Numbered from the stretch's first letter, positions 42,356 through 52,260 are shown. The stretch: 64,000 nt of DNA from Arachnia propionica (GCF_037055325.1 NZ_CP146373.1:868001-932000), one strand, 5' to 3'. Program-made: numbers and translations. The notes: a model not told the origin generated them from the sequence alone.

Positions 42356-43193
42356 GCAGGGGCAGGATCCGTTCGGTAAAAAGAGGCGCCCATCCGGGTT
42401 CCGGAGAGGCCGGATCCACGAACCGGGCCTCCTCAATCTCTGACCGCGGTTCCGGGAGCCGATCAAGGGGTTCGGGAACACGGAAAACATCGGCGAGAAC
42501 AACGGTGTCGGCCTCGTTGGCGGCCGGGGCGCGAAACCTTCCCAGTGACAGCAGACCCTCCGGGTCGAGTTCCAGCCCCAGTTCCTCACGCAGCTCTCGG
42601 ACGGCGCACATCTCCGGGGTTTCCCCCGGCTCGGGTTTCCCGCCCGGGTTGAGGAAGGAATCCGTGCCACGCTTGCGGACCATCAGCACCCGGCCTGCCG
42701 TGTCGGTGAGAAGCACGGCACTGACCCGGATCTCCCCCGGTCTGCGCATCCTCAAGTGCGGGATGCCCGCCTCCAGGTATTCCGGGCCCACCGACTCGAA
42801 CCCGAATCCGCGGTAGAGAGGGGCCACGTGGCTCTGGGAGTGGATCACGATCGGCCGCCCACCGAGCCGTCCCAGCACAGCCGATACGAGTGCACGCGCC
42901 AGCCCCTCGCCGCGCCTGTCGGCTCTGACGGCCACCCTCCCGAAGGACCGGGTTGCCCCCAGCTCGGGTTCGCCGAACACCACCGTGCGCAGGTACCCCG
43001 CACAACCGGCATCGTCAGGGATCCACCAGTGGAGGGTCCGGGGGTGCCGGTCGAGGTCATCGAGATCAGGGATGTCGACGCGCTGCTCCACGAAGAAAAC
43101 CCGGGACCTCAGGGACACGATCTCGTAGAACTCATCCTTGGTCAGTTTTTCCCAGCTTCTGATCCGAATCGAAGCTTCCACGCAGATCTCCAT
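42336..43193 (-). CDS. GNAT acetyltransferase-Nudix hydrolase fusion
   Basis: A 285-residue two-domain protein. The N-terminal half (about 5-150) is an ElaA-like GNAT domain (RSRVFFVEQRVDIPDLDD, then the acetyl-CoA loop RADRRGEGLARALV). The C-terminal half (about 155-285) is a Nudix hydrolase with an intact box, GGKPEPGETPEM followed by REELGLE. It should acetylate an amine and hydrolyse a nucleoside diphosphate derivative, but both substrates are unknown. The start is uncertain: ATG 43193 has AAGGGG too close, while GTG 43181 has a well-spaced GGAG; the frame is open to 43220. Confidence 0.82.
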   Translation of the reverse strand: MEICVEASIRIRSWEKLTKDEFYEIVSLRSRVFFVEQRVDIPDLDDLDRHPRTLHWWIPDDAGCAGYLRTVVFGEPELGATRSFGRVAVRADRRGEGLARALVSAVLGRLGGRPIVIHSQSHVAPLYRGFGFESVGPEYLEAGIPHLRMRRPGEIRVSAVLLTDTAGRVLMVRKRGTDSFLNPGGKPEPGETPEMCAVRELREELGLELDPEGLLSLGRFRAPAANEADTVVLADVFRVPEPLDRLPEPRSEIEEARFVDPASPEPGWAPLFTERILPLLNHPAG

Positions 43194-43285
43194 TCCCCTT
43201 GGCCCCATCACGAGAACCACGCGGTTCCGCTTTGGTGGTGTGGCGTAACCTGAGAGTACAGGGCGCTATCTAGGAGTGATGTGTT

Positions 43286-44017
43286 GTGATGAGCCTTGGT
43301 GGCTTGATGCTCATGATGATCGTGGGCGGGTTGGTCCTTCTCGCGTTGCGGGGCTCGCGCGCATTGAACGGAAGGCAGCAACCGCAACAGGTCGTTGCAG
43401 GACCACTTCGTTACGGTGAAACCCCCTTGGGGGATGCGGCTCGCGCATCCTTGGACGCCGACATCACGCGGTTCGGCGACGAGTTGCGTGATCTCGACCT
43501 GGACGTGGTGGGCATCGAACTGAGCGAAGAGGCCCAGACGAACTACTCGGAGGCCCTCGACTCTTACGAGAACGCCAAGCAGGCCATGAACCAGGCGCGC
43601 TACGAATCTGACGCAACAGCCATCGCCCACATCCTCGAGGAAGGGCGTTACGCGATGGCCTGCGTGAAGTCCCACGCCCAAGACAAACCGATGCCGGAAC
43701 GCCGTCCACCGTGCTTCTTCGACCCAGCCCATGGGCCCTCTGCCAAGAACGTCACCTGGGCTCCCCCCGGCGGCGCACCGCGTGAGGTCCCGGCCTGTGC
43801 ACTCGATGCGGCCCGGGTCACCTCCGGCTCGGATCCCCGCATCCGCATGGTTCAGCAGGGCTACCAGGCGGTGCCCTACTGGCAGGATCAGGGGCATGCC
43901 GCCTACGCCCGCGGCTACTACGAACCCTACGGGCTAGATCCGGTGGTCCAGGGGCTGACAAAGGGCGCGTTGATGTTTGGGGGGTTCTCCCTCTTGATGG
44001 GGCTTCTCGACGACTGA
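43286..44017 (+). CDS. N-terminally anchored protein, unknown function
   Basis: A 243-residue protein. One N-terminal membrane helix (about 3-21) is followed by an acidic helical domain (about 50-125) and a low-complexity Pro/Tyr/Gly-rich part with PPCFFDPAHGP and YARGYYEPYG, then a second hydrophobic stretch near the C-terminus (about 222-240). Similar proteins occur in Actinobacteria, but I cannot name a family. GTG 43286 with GGAG 9 nt upstream is preferred over ATG 43289. Confidence 0.7.
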   Translation: MMSLGGLMLMMIVGGLVLLALRGSRALNGRQQPQQVVAGPLRYGETPLGDAARASLDADITRFGDELRDLDLDVVGIELSEEAQTNYSEALDSYENAKQAMNQARYESDATAIAHILEEGRYAMACVKSHAQDKPMPERRPPCFFDPAHGPSAKNVTWAPPGGAPREVPACALDAARVTSGSDPRIRMVQQGYQAVPYWQDQGHAAYARGYYEPYGLDPVVQGLTKGALMFGGFSLLMGLLDD

Positions 44018-44022
44018 CCCAT

Positions 44023-44048
44023 TCGGCCCCAGTTTCCTCCGGGGCCGA
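44023..44048 (+). terminator. short hairpin after the anchored protein gene
   Basis: An 8-bp GC-rich stem (44023-44030 with 44041-44048) with a 10-nt loop, 6 bp after the stop. No long T tract follows, so the call is weak. Confidence 0.35.
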
Positions 44049-44159
44049 TTCCATGGCCAGGGCCCGCTGATCCTGCTTTCCAGGGTTGTGTCGGCCCGCC
44101 CGGCGCCGGGAGGCCTAGTCGTGCGGAAAAATAAGACACTCATCCGATATGGGTAGGCG

Positions 44160-46001
44160 GTGCACGTGTTCAGGGAACTTCGAGAGGGGATCGGTGGCTT
44201 TCTGCGATCCACCGGCCTCATGTTCCGGTATCTGATCGTCACGAGCATTCTCCGAGCCACGATTCTCTTTCCCCTGTTCTGGTGGGCCGCGAAGTACCTG
44301 TTCGCGATGCGAGGCCTGGTGTCCCTGAACAACGCCAACGCAGGCCGTTTCCTGCTGTCCGTCCCAGGGGCATTGTTCATCCTGCTCGCCCTGACATTGG
44401 TGTTGTTGACGACCTTGCTGGAGGTCGGCGGGTTCGTGAAACTGAGCGCCATCGCAATCTGGAGCGACTCCAAACCCTCTTATTTCGCCATCCTCGGCAG
44501 CATTCTCCGTTCCTTGCTTAAGATTGCCGGACCAGGTCTGGTTCTTCTTCTACCGTTAACGCTGGTGGTGCTGCCGTTGACCGGTTCGGCATTGAACCCG
44601 AGTTTCCTCCTCACATTCCGCATTCCGAATTTCATCACTGCCACCATCCTTGCCACCCCTCAGTACGCCGTCGCCTACTGGTGTCTCGTGGTCCTGATGC
44701 ACGTCGTGGTCCTGATGATTGTCTTCGTCTTCCATTTCATGCTGCTCGGCGATCTCAAGGCCCTCGCCGCAATCAGGGCAAGCATTCGCCTGATAAAACC
44801 GAACGTGCTGCGTTTCGTGACCTTCATGTTTCTCTCAGCACTGTTTTTCGCTCTCGTCGCTGCGCTCATCATCGGGGCATTCGCAGGCCTTTACTTCTTG
44901 ATCATGATGGCTGTCCCGGCAGATGCCACAGCCCTCGCGACCTTCGTAGGCTCTGTTTTCGTGATACTGCTGGCCCTGGTGATCGGCCTGATGGCCAGTT
45001 TCGTGGTACCGCTGGAACTGTATCTGCTCACCAACCGCTACTACGCCTTCCTGCGGAAGCTGCCCGATTCCGATCCACTCAGACCACTGGCCGACGTCAC
45101 ACCCGCCCTGCCCTCCAAGAAACATCCGAGCCTCCTCGACCGCATCCTGGGGCATCGGATCGCACTCGGTTGTCTCGTCACGGTGCTCGTGGTCAGCATC
45201 GCCGGCATCTTCACCATCACCGCCGATGAGTTGACAGCCGCTCCCGACATCACAGTGGTGGGACACCGCGGCGGACCGGAGGACACCACAGTGGAGAACA
45301 GCATGGAGGCGGTCGAACAATCGATCGCCGCCGGAGCCAATTACGTCGAGATGGACATCCAACGCACCCGGGATGGCCACTACGTGGTTTTCCACGATGA
45401 GAATTTCTCACGGTTTACTCATGAAAGCCGTGCGGTTCAGGACATGACGCTGTCCGAGATCCGCGAGCTGGATCTCGGCGAGAAATCAAAGGGCAGATTC
45501 AGTAACGTGAGGGTGCCCACCTTGGAGGAGCTCCTGGAGAAAAGCCGCGGGCGCATCGGGATCTTCCTCGAGCTCAAGGGCAAAAGCGCCGACCAACAAA
45601 TGGTCGACGACGCCGTGGCGGCCCTGAAACGCCATGACATGCTGAGTCAGGTGGTGGTGATATCGCTCAAATACGAGCTGATCACCGGCCTCGAGGAACG
45701 CTACCCCGAGGTGACGAGCGGTTTCATCTATTTCCTGTCCTTCGGGGACACCGCACACCTGGTCGGCGACTACCTGATCCTTGAGGAGGACGCCGCCACC
45801 AGCGACACGATCACGCAGATCCACGAGGCCGGTAAACGCGCCGCGGTCTGGACCATCAACACCGAGGAATCGATGCAGAAATTCGTCAACTGGCCGGTGG
45901 ATGCCGTGATCACCGACCGGGTCCGGCAGTGGCAGGCTGTCGCGGAGGAACGCCGACGGGCCGCCCCACTGGATGTGCTGATGCGTGAGCTCATCGAGTA
46001 G
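44160..46001 (+). CDS. membrane glycerophosphoryl diester phosphodiesterase
   Basis: A 613-residue protein. The first 350 residues hold about eight membrane helices of the GPDPase membrane domain, with long extra hydrophobic segments. The C-terminal catalytic domain (about 360-590) has the GDPD signature: VVGHRGGPEDTTVENS, VEMDIQRTRDGHYVVFHDE, ELKG and a C-terminal WTINTEE. It hydrolyses glycerophosphodiesters, releasing glycerol-3-phosphate, probably from lipid or teichoic acid turnover. GTG 44160 is the longest start; GTG 44166 is also possible. Confidence 0.85.
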   Translation: MHVFRELREGIGGFLRSTGLMFRYLIVTSILRATILFPLFWWAAKYLFAMRGLVSLNNANAGRFLLSVPGALFILLALTLVLLTTLLEVGGFVKLSAIAIWSDSKPSYFAILGSILRSLLKIAGPGLVLLLPLTLVVLPLTGSALNPSFLLTFRIPNFITATILATPQYAVAYWCLVVLMHVVVLMIVFVFHFMLLGDLKALAAIRASIRLIKPNVLRFVTFMFLSALFFALVAALIIGAFAGLYFLIMMAVPADATALATFVGSVFVILLALVIGLMASFVVPLELYLLTNRYYAFLRKLPDSDPLRPLADVTPALPSKKHPSLLDRILGHRIALGCLVTVLVVSIAGIFTITADELTAAPDITVVGHRGGPEDTTVENSMEAVEQSIAAGANYVEMDIQRTRDGHYVVFHDENFSRFTHESRAVQDMTLSEIRELDLGEKSKGRFSNVRVPTLEELLEKSRGRIGIFLELKGKSADQQMVDDAVAALKRHDMLSQVVVISLKYELITGLEERYPEVTSGFIYFLSFGDTAHLVGDYLILEEDAATSDTITQIHEAGKRAAVWTINTEESMQKFVNWPVDAVITDRVRQWQAVAEERRRAAPLDVLMRELIE

Positions 46002-46061
46002 GAGGCTCCGTCGCCGTGGCGCCGAAGAATGTCACAGACCTGGGGTACGCTTCGGGGCCGT

Positions 46062-47810
46062 ATGACTTCCTCCGCGTTCGAACACCTCTCCCCCGCATTC
46101 CCGCAGCGCGCCGCCTGGGGCACTGCACAGAGTCTTCGAGCCTGGCAGGTGGCTGCCCTCGAGCTGTACGCGACCACCCAGCCCCGCGATTTCCTGTGCG
46201 TGGCCACCCCCGGGGCGGGCAAAACGACCTTCGCGCTGCGTGTCGCCCATCAATTGCTGCACACCCGGACCGTGAAACGCGTCGTGGTGGTGACCCCCAC
46301 CGAGCACCTCAAAACGCAGTGGGCCGATGCCGCGGCCCGGGTCGGTATTCACCTGGATCCGGGCACCGGAGGGGTGAAGCGGGGACGCTCCAAACAGTTC
46401 GACGGATCGGTGGTGACCTACGCGGGGGTTTCCCTGCGCGCCTACGCCTACGAGGCGCTGTGCAACCAGGTTTCCACCCTGGTGATCTTCGACGAGATCC
46501 ACCACGCGGGCGATACCCGGAGCTGGGGGGACGGCATCCTGCAGGGTTTTTCCGAGGCCACCCGCCGCCTGGCGCTCACCGGCACCCCATTCCGCTCCGA
46601 TGACAGCCCGATCCCCTTCGTGACCTACGAGGAATCCGAATCGGGGGTGAAGACCTCGCGGGCCGACTACACCTACGGCTACCGGGAGGCCCTGGCGGAC
46701 CACGTGGTGCGGCCCGTGATCTTCATGAACTACGGCGGGCAGATGCGTTGGCGGATGCGTTCCGGGGAGGTGCTCGACGCCGACCTGGGAACGATGCTCA
46801 CCAAGGATCTGACCGCCCACGCCTGGCGCACCGCCCTGTCTCCAACAGGCGAGTGGATTCCCGCCGTGCTGCGGGCCGCCGACCAGCGCCTGACACAGGT
46901 GCGTCGGGCCATTCCCGATGCGGGTGGCCTGGTAATAGCCACCAATCAGACCGTGGCGCGCGCCTACGCGAAGATCCTGGCAGAGATCACGGGGAAACGC
47001 CCTGCTGTGATCCTCTCCGACGACGCTAAGGCCGGCGGAAGAATCGAGGAGTTCGCCGCGGGCCAGGACCGCTGGATGGTGGCGGTTCGGATGGTCTCGG
47101 AGGGAGTGGATGTACCGCGGCTGGCAGTCGGGGTATATGCGACGTCCACCTCGACGCCGTTGTTCTTCGCCCAAGCAGTGGGCAGATTCGTGCGTTCGAG
47201 GCGACGCGGTGAGGTGGCGACAGTGTTCCTACCCACTGTCCCGATCCTGCTGGCCCACGCCGCGACGTTGGAGCGGCAACGCGACCACGTGCTAGGACGT
47301 CCCCGCTCCGAGGAAACCGACATCTGGGCGGAGACAGAGGCCCTCATCGATACAGCTAATCGCGACGAAAAAGCCTCCGATGACCTCCTCGGCGAGTTCG
47401 AGGCCCTCGACTCCCAGGCCACGTTCGACCACGTGCTGTTCGAGTCCCAGGCCTTCGGGATGCACGCCGAACCCACCTCACAGGACGAACTCGACTACCT
47501 GGGTCTGCCCGGTCTCCTGGAACCCGAGCAGGTGAGCACCCTCTTGGCCGAGCGGCAACGCCGCCAGCTCAGACGGCACGAACGCAAGGACCCGAAGTCG
47601 CAGCCGGAGGTGCCGCTGCACCGGGCGCTCGCGAACCAGCGCAAGGAGCTCAACTCCCTGGTGGCCCAGTTGGCCCGTTTGGAACAACGCCCCCACAGCC
47701 ACGTCCACGCCGACCTGCGCCGCGAGTGCGGCGGCCCACCGCTTGCCCAGGCAACGACCGAACAGGTTGCTGAACGCATCTCCAGGGCCAGGGCTTGGCT
47801 CAGACGCTGA
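46062..47810 (+). CDS. DEAD/DEAH-type superfamily 2 helicase
   Basis: A 582-residue helicase-like ATPase. Walker A TPGAGKTT (49-56), DEIHH (144-148), LTGTPFRSD and the C-terminal motif VGRFVRSRR are clear. The fold resembles the type I/III restriction-helicase group, but no nuclease domain, methylase or specificity gene lies nearby, so it is a stand-alone enzyme. The C-terminal 150 residues are charged and helical. TACGCT at 46046-46051 lies 10 nt before the ATG at 46062. A few Actinobacteria carry a similar gene in core context. Confidence 0.85.
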   Translation: MTSSAFEHLSPAFPQRAAWGTAQSLRAWQVAALELYATTQPRDFLCVATPGAGKTTFALRVAHQLLHTRTVKRVVVVTPTEHLKTQWADAAARVGIHLDPGTGGVKRGRSKQFDGSVVTYAGVSLRAYAYEALCNQVSTLVIFDEIHHAGDTRSWGDGILQGFSEATRRLALTGTPFRSDDSPIPFVTYEESESGVKTSRADYTYGYREALADHVVRPVIFMNYGGQMRWRMRSGEVLDADLGTMLTKDLTAHAWRTALSPTGEWIPAVLRAADQRLTQVRRAIPDAGGLVIATNQTVARAYAKILAEITGKRPAVILSDDAKAGGRIEEFAAGQDRWMVAVRMVSEGVDVPRLAVGVYATSTSTPLFFAQAVGRFVRSRRRGEVATVFLPTVPILLAHAATLERQRDHVLGRPRSEETDIWAETEALIDTANRDEKASDDLLGEFEALDSQATFDHVLFESQAFGMHAEPTSQDELDYLGLPGLLEPEQVSTLLAERQRRQLRRHERKDPKSQPEVPLHRALANQRKELNSLVAQLARLEQRPHSHVHADLRRECGGPPLAQATTEQVAERISRARAWLRR

Positions 47811-47882
47811 TCGCCTGCGCTGACCGACCGACAGCCCCTGTCTGACACAGCCGGGCATCGCGCCTTTCGGTTCACCCGCCAC

Positions 47883-47894
47883 TACGCTTGGGGC
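47883..47894 (+). promoter_or_regulatory. leaderless promoter -10 for purine nucleoside phosphorylase
   Basis: TACGCT at 47883-47888, a 6-nt spacer, then ATG at 47895. Confidence 0.45.
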
Positions 47895-48695
47895 ATGAGC
47901 GATGACCCCAAGAAGTTGGCGCACGAGGCCGTCGAGTTTCTCTCCTCTCGTTTCGGCGTGGATCGCATCGACCTGGCATTGGTGCTGGGTTCTGGCTGGT
48001 CTGCCGGAGCCGATCAGCTGGGGGAAGAGCTCGGCGAGATCACGCTCGGCGCGGTGCCGGGTTTCAAAGCCCCCGTCGTGAAAGGTCACGGTGGTTTTCT
48101 GAAACTGATCAGGACCTCTGGCGGCAGGATCACTGCTGTCTTGACGGGCCGTACCCACTACTACGAGGGCCGGGGGGTCGACCCGGTGGTCCACGGGGTG
48201 CGCACCGTCGCTGCCTGGGGCGCCACGACCCTGGTCCTCACCAACGGTTGCGGTGGGCTGAACCCGGCGTGGGCGCCGGGCAGCGTCGTGCTGATCCGCG
48301 ACCACATCAACCTGACTGGCGCCACTCCGTTGCGGGGAGCCACTTTCATTGACATGACCGATGCCTACTCGGATCGGCTGCGTGACCTGGCACGCAGTGT
48401 TGCCCCGGATCTACCCGAGGGCGTCTATGTGCAGTTCCACGGCCCTCAGTACGAAACCCCTGCCGAGGTGCGGATGGCGGGACTGCTGGGGGGAGACCTG
48501 GTCGGGATGTCGACCGCGCTCGAGACCATTGCCGCCCGCGAGGCCGGGTTGGAGGTGCTGGGGCTCTCCCTGGTGACCAACGCCGCCGCGGGTCTGGCGG
48601 ATTCGGGGCTCGATCACACCGAGGTGCTGCAGGCCGGGCGCGACGCCGGTCCACGGCTGGCCTCGTTGCTGGCGGGAATAGTGGGTGTGTTGTGA
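47895..48695 (+). CDS. punA: purine nucleoside phosphorylase, trimeric class
   Basis: A 266-residue PNP. GSGWSAGAD near 33, RTHYYEGR, the catalytic Glu in FHGPQYETPAEVR and the TNAAAG motif near the C-terminus mark the trimeric family. It phosphorolyses inosine and guanosine. The stop overlaps the pmmB start by 4 bp (GTGA), the same pairing as punA-pmmB (Rv3307-Rv3308) in M. tuberculosis. Confidence 0.93.
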   Translation: MSDDPKKLAHEAVEFLSSRFGVDRIDLALVLGSGWSAGADQLGEELGEITLGAVPGFKAPVVKGHGGFLKLIRTSGGRITAVLTGRTHYYEGRGVDPVVHGVRTVAAWGATTLVLTNGCGGLNPAWAPGSVVLIRDHINLTGATPLRGATFIDMTDAYSDRLRDLARSVAPDLPEGVYVQFHGPQYETPAEVRMAGLLGGDLVGMSTALETIAAREAGLEVLGLSLVTNAAAGLADSGLDHTEVLQAGRDAGPRLASLLAGIVGVL

Positions 48696-50338
48696 CCGCC
48701 CGGAATGCTGCCCGCTCCTGGCTGGCGGTCGACTCCGACCCGGACACCCGCGCCGAGCTCGAGGAACTGCTGAGGTCAGCCGATTCCGGGGATCCGAAAG
48801 CTTCAGAAGCAATCGAGGATGCATTCAGCGGTCCCCTCACCTTCGGCACAGCCGGACTCAGAGGCAGGATGGGAGCTGGCCCGAACCGCATGAACCGCCT
48901 GGTGGTCACCCAGGCCGCGATTGGCTTGGCCGACTGGCTGAAGGAACATGGCCACGCAGGTGGACAGGTGCTGGTCGGCCACGACGCCCGCCACAAGTCC
49001 GAGGAATTCGCCCGCGACACCGCGGAGATCCTGGCCGGGGCGGGGTTCGCGGTGCTGCTCACAGGAAAACCTGTCCCGACTCCCCTGGTTTCCTTCGGCA
49101 TCCGCCGATACGGCTGCGTTGCGGGGATCGTCGTGACGGCCTCCCACAACCCGGCAGCTGACAACGGATACAAGGTCTACCTCGGTGACGGATCGCAGAT
49201 CATCCCACCAACGGACACGCAGATCGCCGCCCGCATCGCCGCCCACCCCGTCGATTCCCTCGCCCAGCTTCCACGCAGCTCCTCATACAAGGTGATGTGC
49301 GATCAGATCACCCGCGACTACGTGACCCACGGCGCCGACCTCATCCCGGAGGGGGCTGCCCGCGAGATCACCTGGGTACACACCGCGATGCATGGCGTGG
49401 GGGCCCGCACCATCCGGGAGCTGACCAGAGCGGCGGGGTTCCCTCCCGCCCACGAGGTTCCAGAACAAGCCGAACCGGATCCGAACTTCCCCACCGTCGC
49501 CTTCCCGAACCCGGAGGAACCAGGTGCGATCGACATGGCCCTGGCGCTGGCTGGAAGTACCAGGGCTGATCTGGTGGTGGCGAACGACCCCGACGCCGAC
49601 AGATGCGCAGTCGCCGCTGTCATCGACGACCGGTGGCGGATGCTGACGGGCGACGAACTGGGCTTGCTGCTCGCCGACCACATGATCCGTCGAGGCGCGA
49701 AGGGGGTGCTGGCCAGTTCGGTGGTCTCCTCCGGTGCCCTCACCGCGCTGGCCGCCGCGAGAGGACGAGATCACGTCACCACCCTCACCGGTTTCAAGTG
49801 GATCGGAAGGGTTCCGGATCTGGCCTTCGGCTACGAGGAGGCCATCGGCTACTGCTGCGATCCCGGAACGGTCCCGGACAAGGACGGCCTGACCGCGGCT
49901 CTCATGGTTCTCGAACTTGCCGCCGGATTGCGGGCCGAGGGCCTCACCCTGGCTGACCGGTTGGATGAACTGACCGCCGAACTGGGGATCCACGCCACGT
50001 CCCAGATAGCGATCCGCGTCAGTGATCTCTCCCTGATCACCGATGCCATGGCCAGACTGCGCCAGAATCCACCCACATCCCTCCTGCATGCGCCCGTCAC
50101 CTACCGCGACCTGGCTGAGGGCACATCCGGCCTTCCCCCGACCGACGCGGTGGAGCTGTCCGGTGACGAGGTGCACGTAGTGGTGCGTCCATCCGGGACC
50201 GAGCCGAAGCTGAAGTGCTACCTGGAGGTGCGGCTGACTCCCGAGAAGTCCCGGGTCGGCGCAACAGCAAGATTGGTTGTCGAACCCCGGTTGATGGCGC
50301 TTCGAGAACAGATGCAGTCCGTCCTCGGACTGGGCTGA
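48692..50338 (+). CDS. pmmB: phosphomannomutase/phosphoglucomutase-family enzyme PmmB
   Basis: A 548-residue alpha-D-phosphohexomutase. The phosphoserine is Ser151 (VVTASHNPAADNGYKVY), the metal loop is NDPDADRCAV near 300, the sugar loop GYEEAIGY, and the phosphate-binding RPSGTEPKLK is near the C-terminus. Together with PNP it could convert the released (deoxy)ribose-1-phosphate to the 5-phosphate, which is why the two genes are often paired; the sugar used is inferred. The start is a GTG overlapping punA. Confidence 0.9.
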   Translation: MTARNAARSWLAVDSDPDTRAELEELLRSADSGDPKASEAIEDAFSGPLTFGTAGLRGRMGAGPNRMNRLVVTQAAIGLADWLKEHGHAGGQVLVGHDARHKSEEFARDTAEILAGAGFAVLLTGKPVPTPLVSFGIRRYGCVAGIVVTASHNPAADNGYKVYLGDGSQIIPPTDTQIAARIAAHPVDSLAQLPRSSSYKVMCDQITRDYVTHGADLIPEGAAREITWVHTAMHGVGARTIRELTRAAGFPPAHEVPEQAEPDPNFPTVAFPNPEEPGAIDMALALAGSTRADLVVANDPDADRCAVAAVIDDRWRMLTGDELGLLLADHMIRRGAKGVLASSVVSSGALTALAAARGRDHVTTLTGFKWIGRVPDLAFGYEEAIGYCCDPGTVPDKDGLTAALMVLELAAGLRAEGLTLADRLDELTAELGIHATSQIAIRVSDLSLITDAMARLRQNPPTSLLHAPVTYRDLAEGTSGLPPTDAVELSGDEVHVVVRPSGTEPKLKCYLEVRLTPEKSRVGATARLVVEPRLMALREQMQSVLGLG

Positions 50339-50386
50339 AGGATTCCACGAAACTCGGGGCACGGTCCACCTGCACCTGACGACCTC

Positions 50387-50399
50387 TACCCTGGAAATC
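50387..50399 (+). promoter_or_regulatory. leaderless promoter -10 for the first DUF2207 gene
   Basis: TACCCT at 50387-50392, a 7-nt spacer, then ATG at 50400. Confidence 0.5.
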
Positions 50400-52241
50400 A
50401 TGTGTAGGCTTTTCAAAGGGTTGTTCCTCGTCATCACGGTGGTTCTCGTGGGATTGGCGAACAGCCCACGAGCTTGGGCCGACGACGCCGCGCCCGTGAA
50501 CCGGTGGAAAACCACCGTCAATCTTTCCAGCGACGGGATTGCCCACATCGAGTATGAGTTCGAGATGGATTTCTCCAAGGTCGAAGGACGTGGACCTGTC
50601 ATCGCTTTCCCTGAAAGGCAACGAACCAACATTGAGCGAGAGTGGTTGAACTTTGGGATTTCCAACATTGACGTGAGTTCTCCCAGTGGCGCCAATTCCG
50701 AGACAAAGATCAGCCACGAGGACGGAAACGTCAGCATCCGAGTGGGAGAAAAGAACACGGTCTACCACGTCCCTCAGACCTATCGAATCAGCTATGACAT
50801 CACTGGGTTGATCGCCACAAACAACTCCCAGAGCGGTTTGGATGAGTTCAGTTGGAACCCCATCGCAGGTGGAAAATCAGAAATCCGGAATTTCCAGGTG
50901 ATAATCACCGGCCCAGCAGACATCTCGAAGACCGCCTGCTGGCGTACCAGAGACCTGAAAACCCCTTGCACGTCCAGCGCCAGCGGCACCACAGCGTCGT
51001 ACTCCGTGGACACGATCCCGAGCGACGAGCCGATTCAAGTGGTGGCTGGCTTCCCGGCAGGCACCTTCCCCGGGGTTACCCAGAACGTGACGAAGGACCC
51101 CACTCTTGTGGAGCTTGCCTCAGAGGCTTATTCGCTGAATCCGGTGACGGGCGCCACCACTGCAGCGCTGGGAGCAGGGGCCGTGGCGGGGTTGTTGGCA
51201 ATACGGAACCGGAAGGCCCGGGACGAGGTGTTCATTAATCTCACTCCAGGACTGGCCCCAGCCGATGGCGAGACAGCCCGAGTGGGGAAACGCCGGGGCA
51301 AGGCGAACGTGGCTGTCGCCTTCCAACCGCCCCAAGGTACCCGCCCCGGAGAGATCGGCACCCTGATGGACGCCACCGCCAACTCCGTGGACATCTCTGC
51401 AACCATCATCGACCTGGCCGTCCGTGGTTACCTCACGCTAGCCCCCCTCCCCAAGAAGGGCCACGTACTGAAACGCACCGACAAAAGCAGCACACACGAG
51501 CTGGCCGACTATGAACGGCGACTCCTCCGCAGCATCTTCAAAGCCGGGAAAAGCGTCACCCTCAAGGAGCTGAGAAGTGAGCAATACGGTGATGTGCAGA
51601 GCAGGACGAAGAAGAATCTCTACGCCCAGGTGATGTCGCTCGGATGGTTCCGCGATGATCCACGAAAGGCGCGCAACTCTGCGCTGGCCCTGGGGATTGT
51701 CCTGGCCGTTGCAGGCTTGGCTGGCAGCCTGTTCCTGGGGCTGGTATTCGGCTGGGGTCTGATTCCCCTACCGATCGCTTTGTTCGGCATCGGGTTGATT
51801 TTCCTTTCCCGCCGTTTCGGGAGCCGTACGGCCCAAGGATCGGCGGTGCTCGAGCAGGCGCGAGGTTTCGAGCTGTACCTGCGTACCGCGGAAAAGGACC
51901 AACTCAAATTCGAAGAAGGTATCGATGTCTTCAGCCGCTACCTGCCTTACGCCATGATCTTCGGCGTCACCGAACGCTGGACCAAACTATTCGCCCAGCT
52001 CGGCGCCGAGGGCTGCTACCAAGCTGACACTTCCTGGTACCACGGCACGGATCTTTACCACTCCACAGGCCTTTTCTACGCAGGCCTCAACAGCTTCTCC
52101 CAGGATTTCTCGCACTCACTGTCACAGGCCACAGCCGCTGCGGCCGCAGCGCAGGCAGCCTCAAGCAGTTCTTCCGGAGACTCGGGATTTTCCGGAGGAG
52201 GCGGATTTTCCGGCGGGGGTGCCAGCGTGGGTTCATGGTGA
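50400..52241 (+). CDS. DUF2207 membrane protein, first of three
   Basis: A 613-residue protein. A signal peptide (about 1-28, AWADD cleavage region) precedes an extracytoplasmic beta-rich DUF2207 domain (about 30-245) with Cys180 and Cys190 as a possible disulfide. A membrane helix lies at about 250-268, a cytoplasmic domain containing IDLAVRGYLTL at 275-420, two further helices at about 422-468, and SRYLPYAMIFGVTERWTKLFAQL at about 500-522. It ends in a Gly/Ser/Phe-rich tail with repeated FSGGG units and a C-terminal Trp. Function is unknown. Confidence 0.85.
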   Translation: MCRLFKGLFLVITVVLVGLANSPRAWADDAAPVNRWKTTVNLSSDGIAHIEYEFEMDFSKVEGRGPVIAFPERQRTNIEREWLNFGISNIDVSSPSGANSETKISHEDGNVSIRVGEKNTVYHVPQTYRISYDITGLIATNNSQSGLDEFSWNPIAGGKSEIRNFQVIITGPADISKTACWRTRDLKTPCTSSASGTTASYSVDTIPSDEPIQVVAGFPAGTFPGVTQNVTKDPTLVELASEAYSLNPVTGATTAALGAGAVAGLLAIRNRKARDEVFINLTPGLAPADGETARVGKRRGKANVAVAFQPPQGTRPGEIGTLMDATANSVDISATIIDLAVRGYLTLAPLPKKGHVLKRTDKSSTHELADYERRLLRSIFKAGKSVTLKELRSEQYGDVQSRTKKNLYAQVMSLGWFRDDPRKARNSALALGIVLAVAGLAGSLFLGLVFGWGLIPLPIALFGIGLIFLSRRFGSRTAQGSAVLEQARGFELYLRTAEKDQLKFEEGIDVFSRYLPYAMIFGVTERWTKLFAQLGAEGCYQADTSWYHGTDLYHSTGLFYAGLNSFSQDFSHSLSQATAAAAAAQAASSSSSGDSGFSGGGGFSGGGASVGSW

Positions 52242-52260
52242 TGGAAAGGAACAGTTACGG

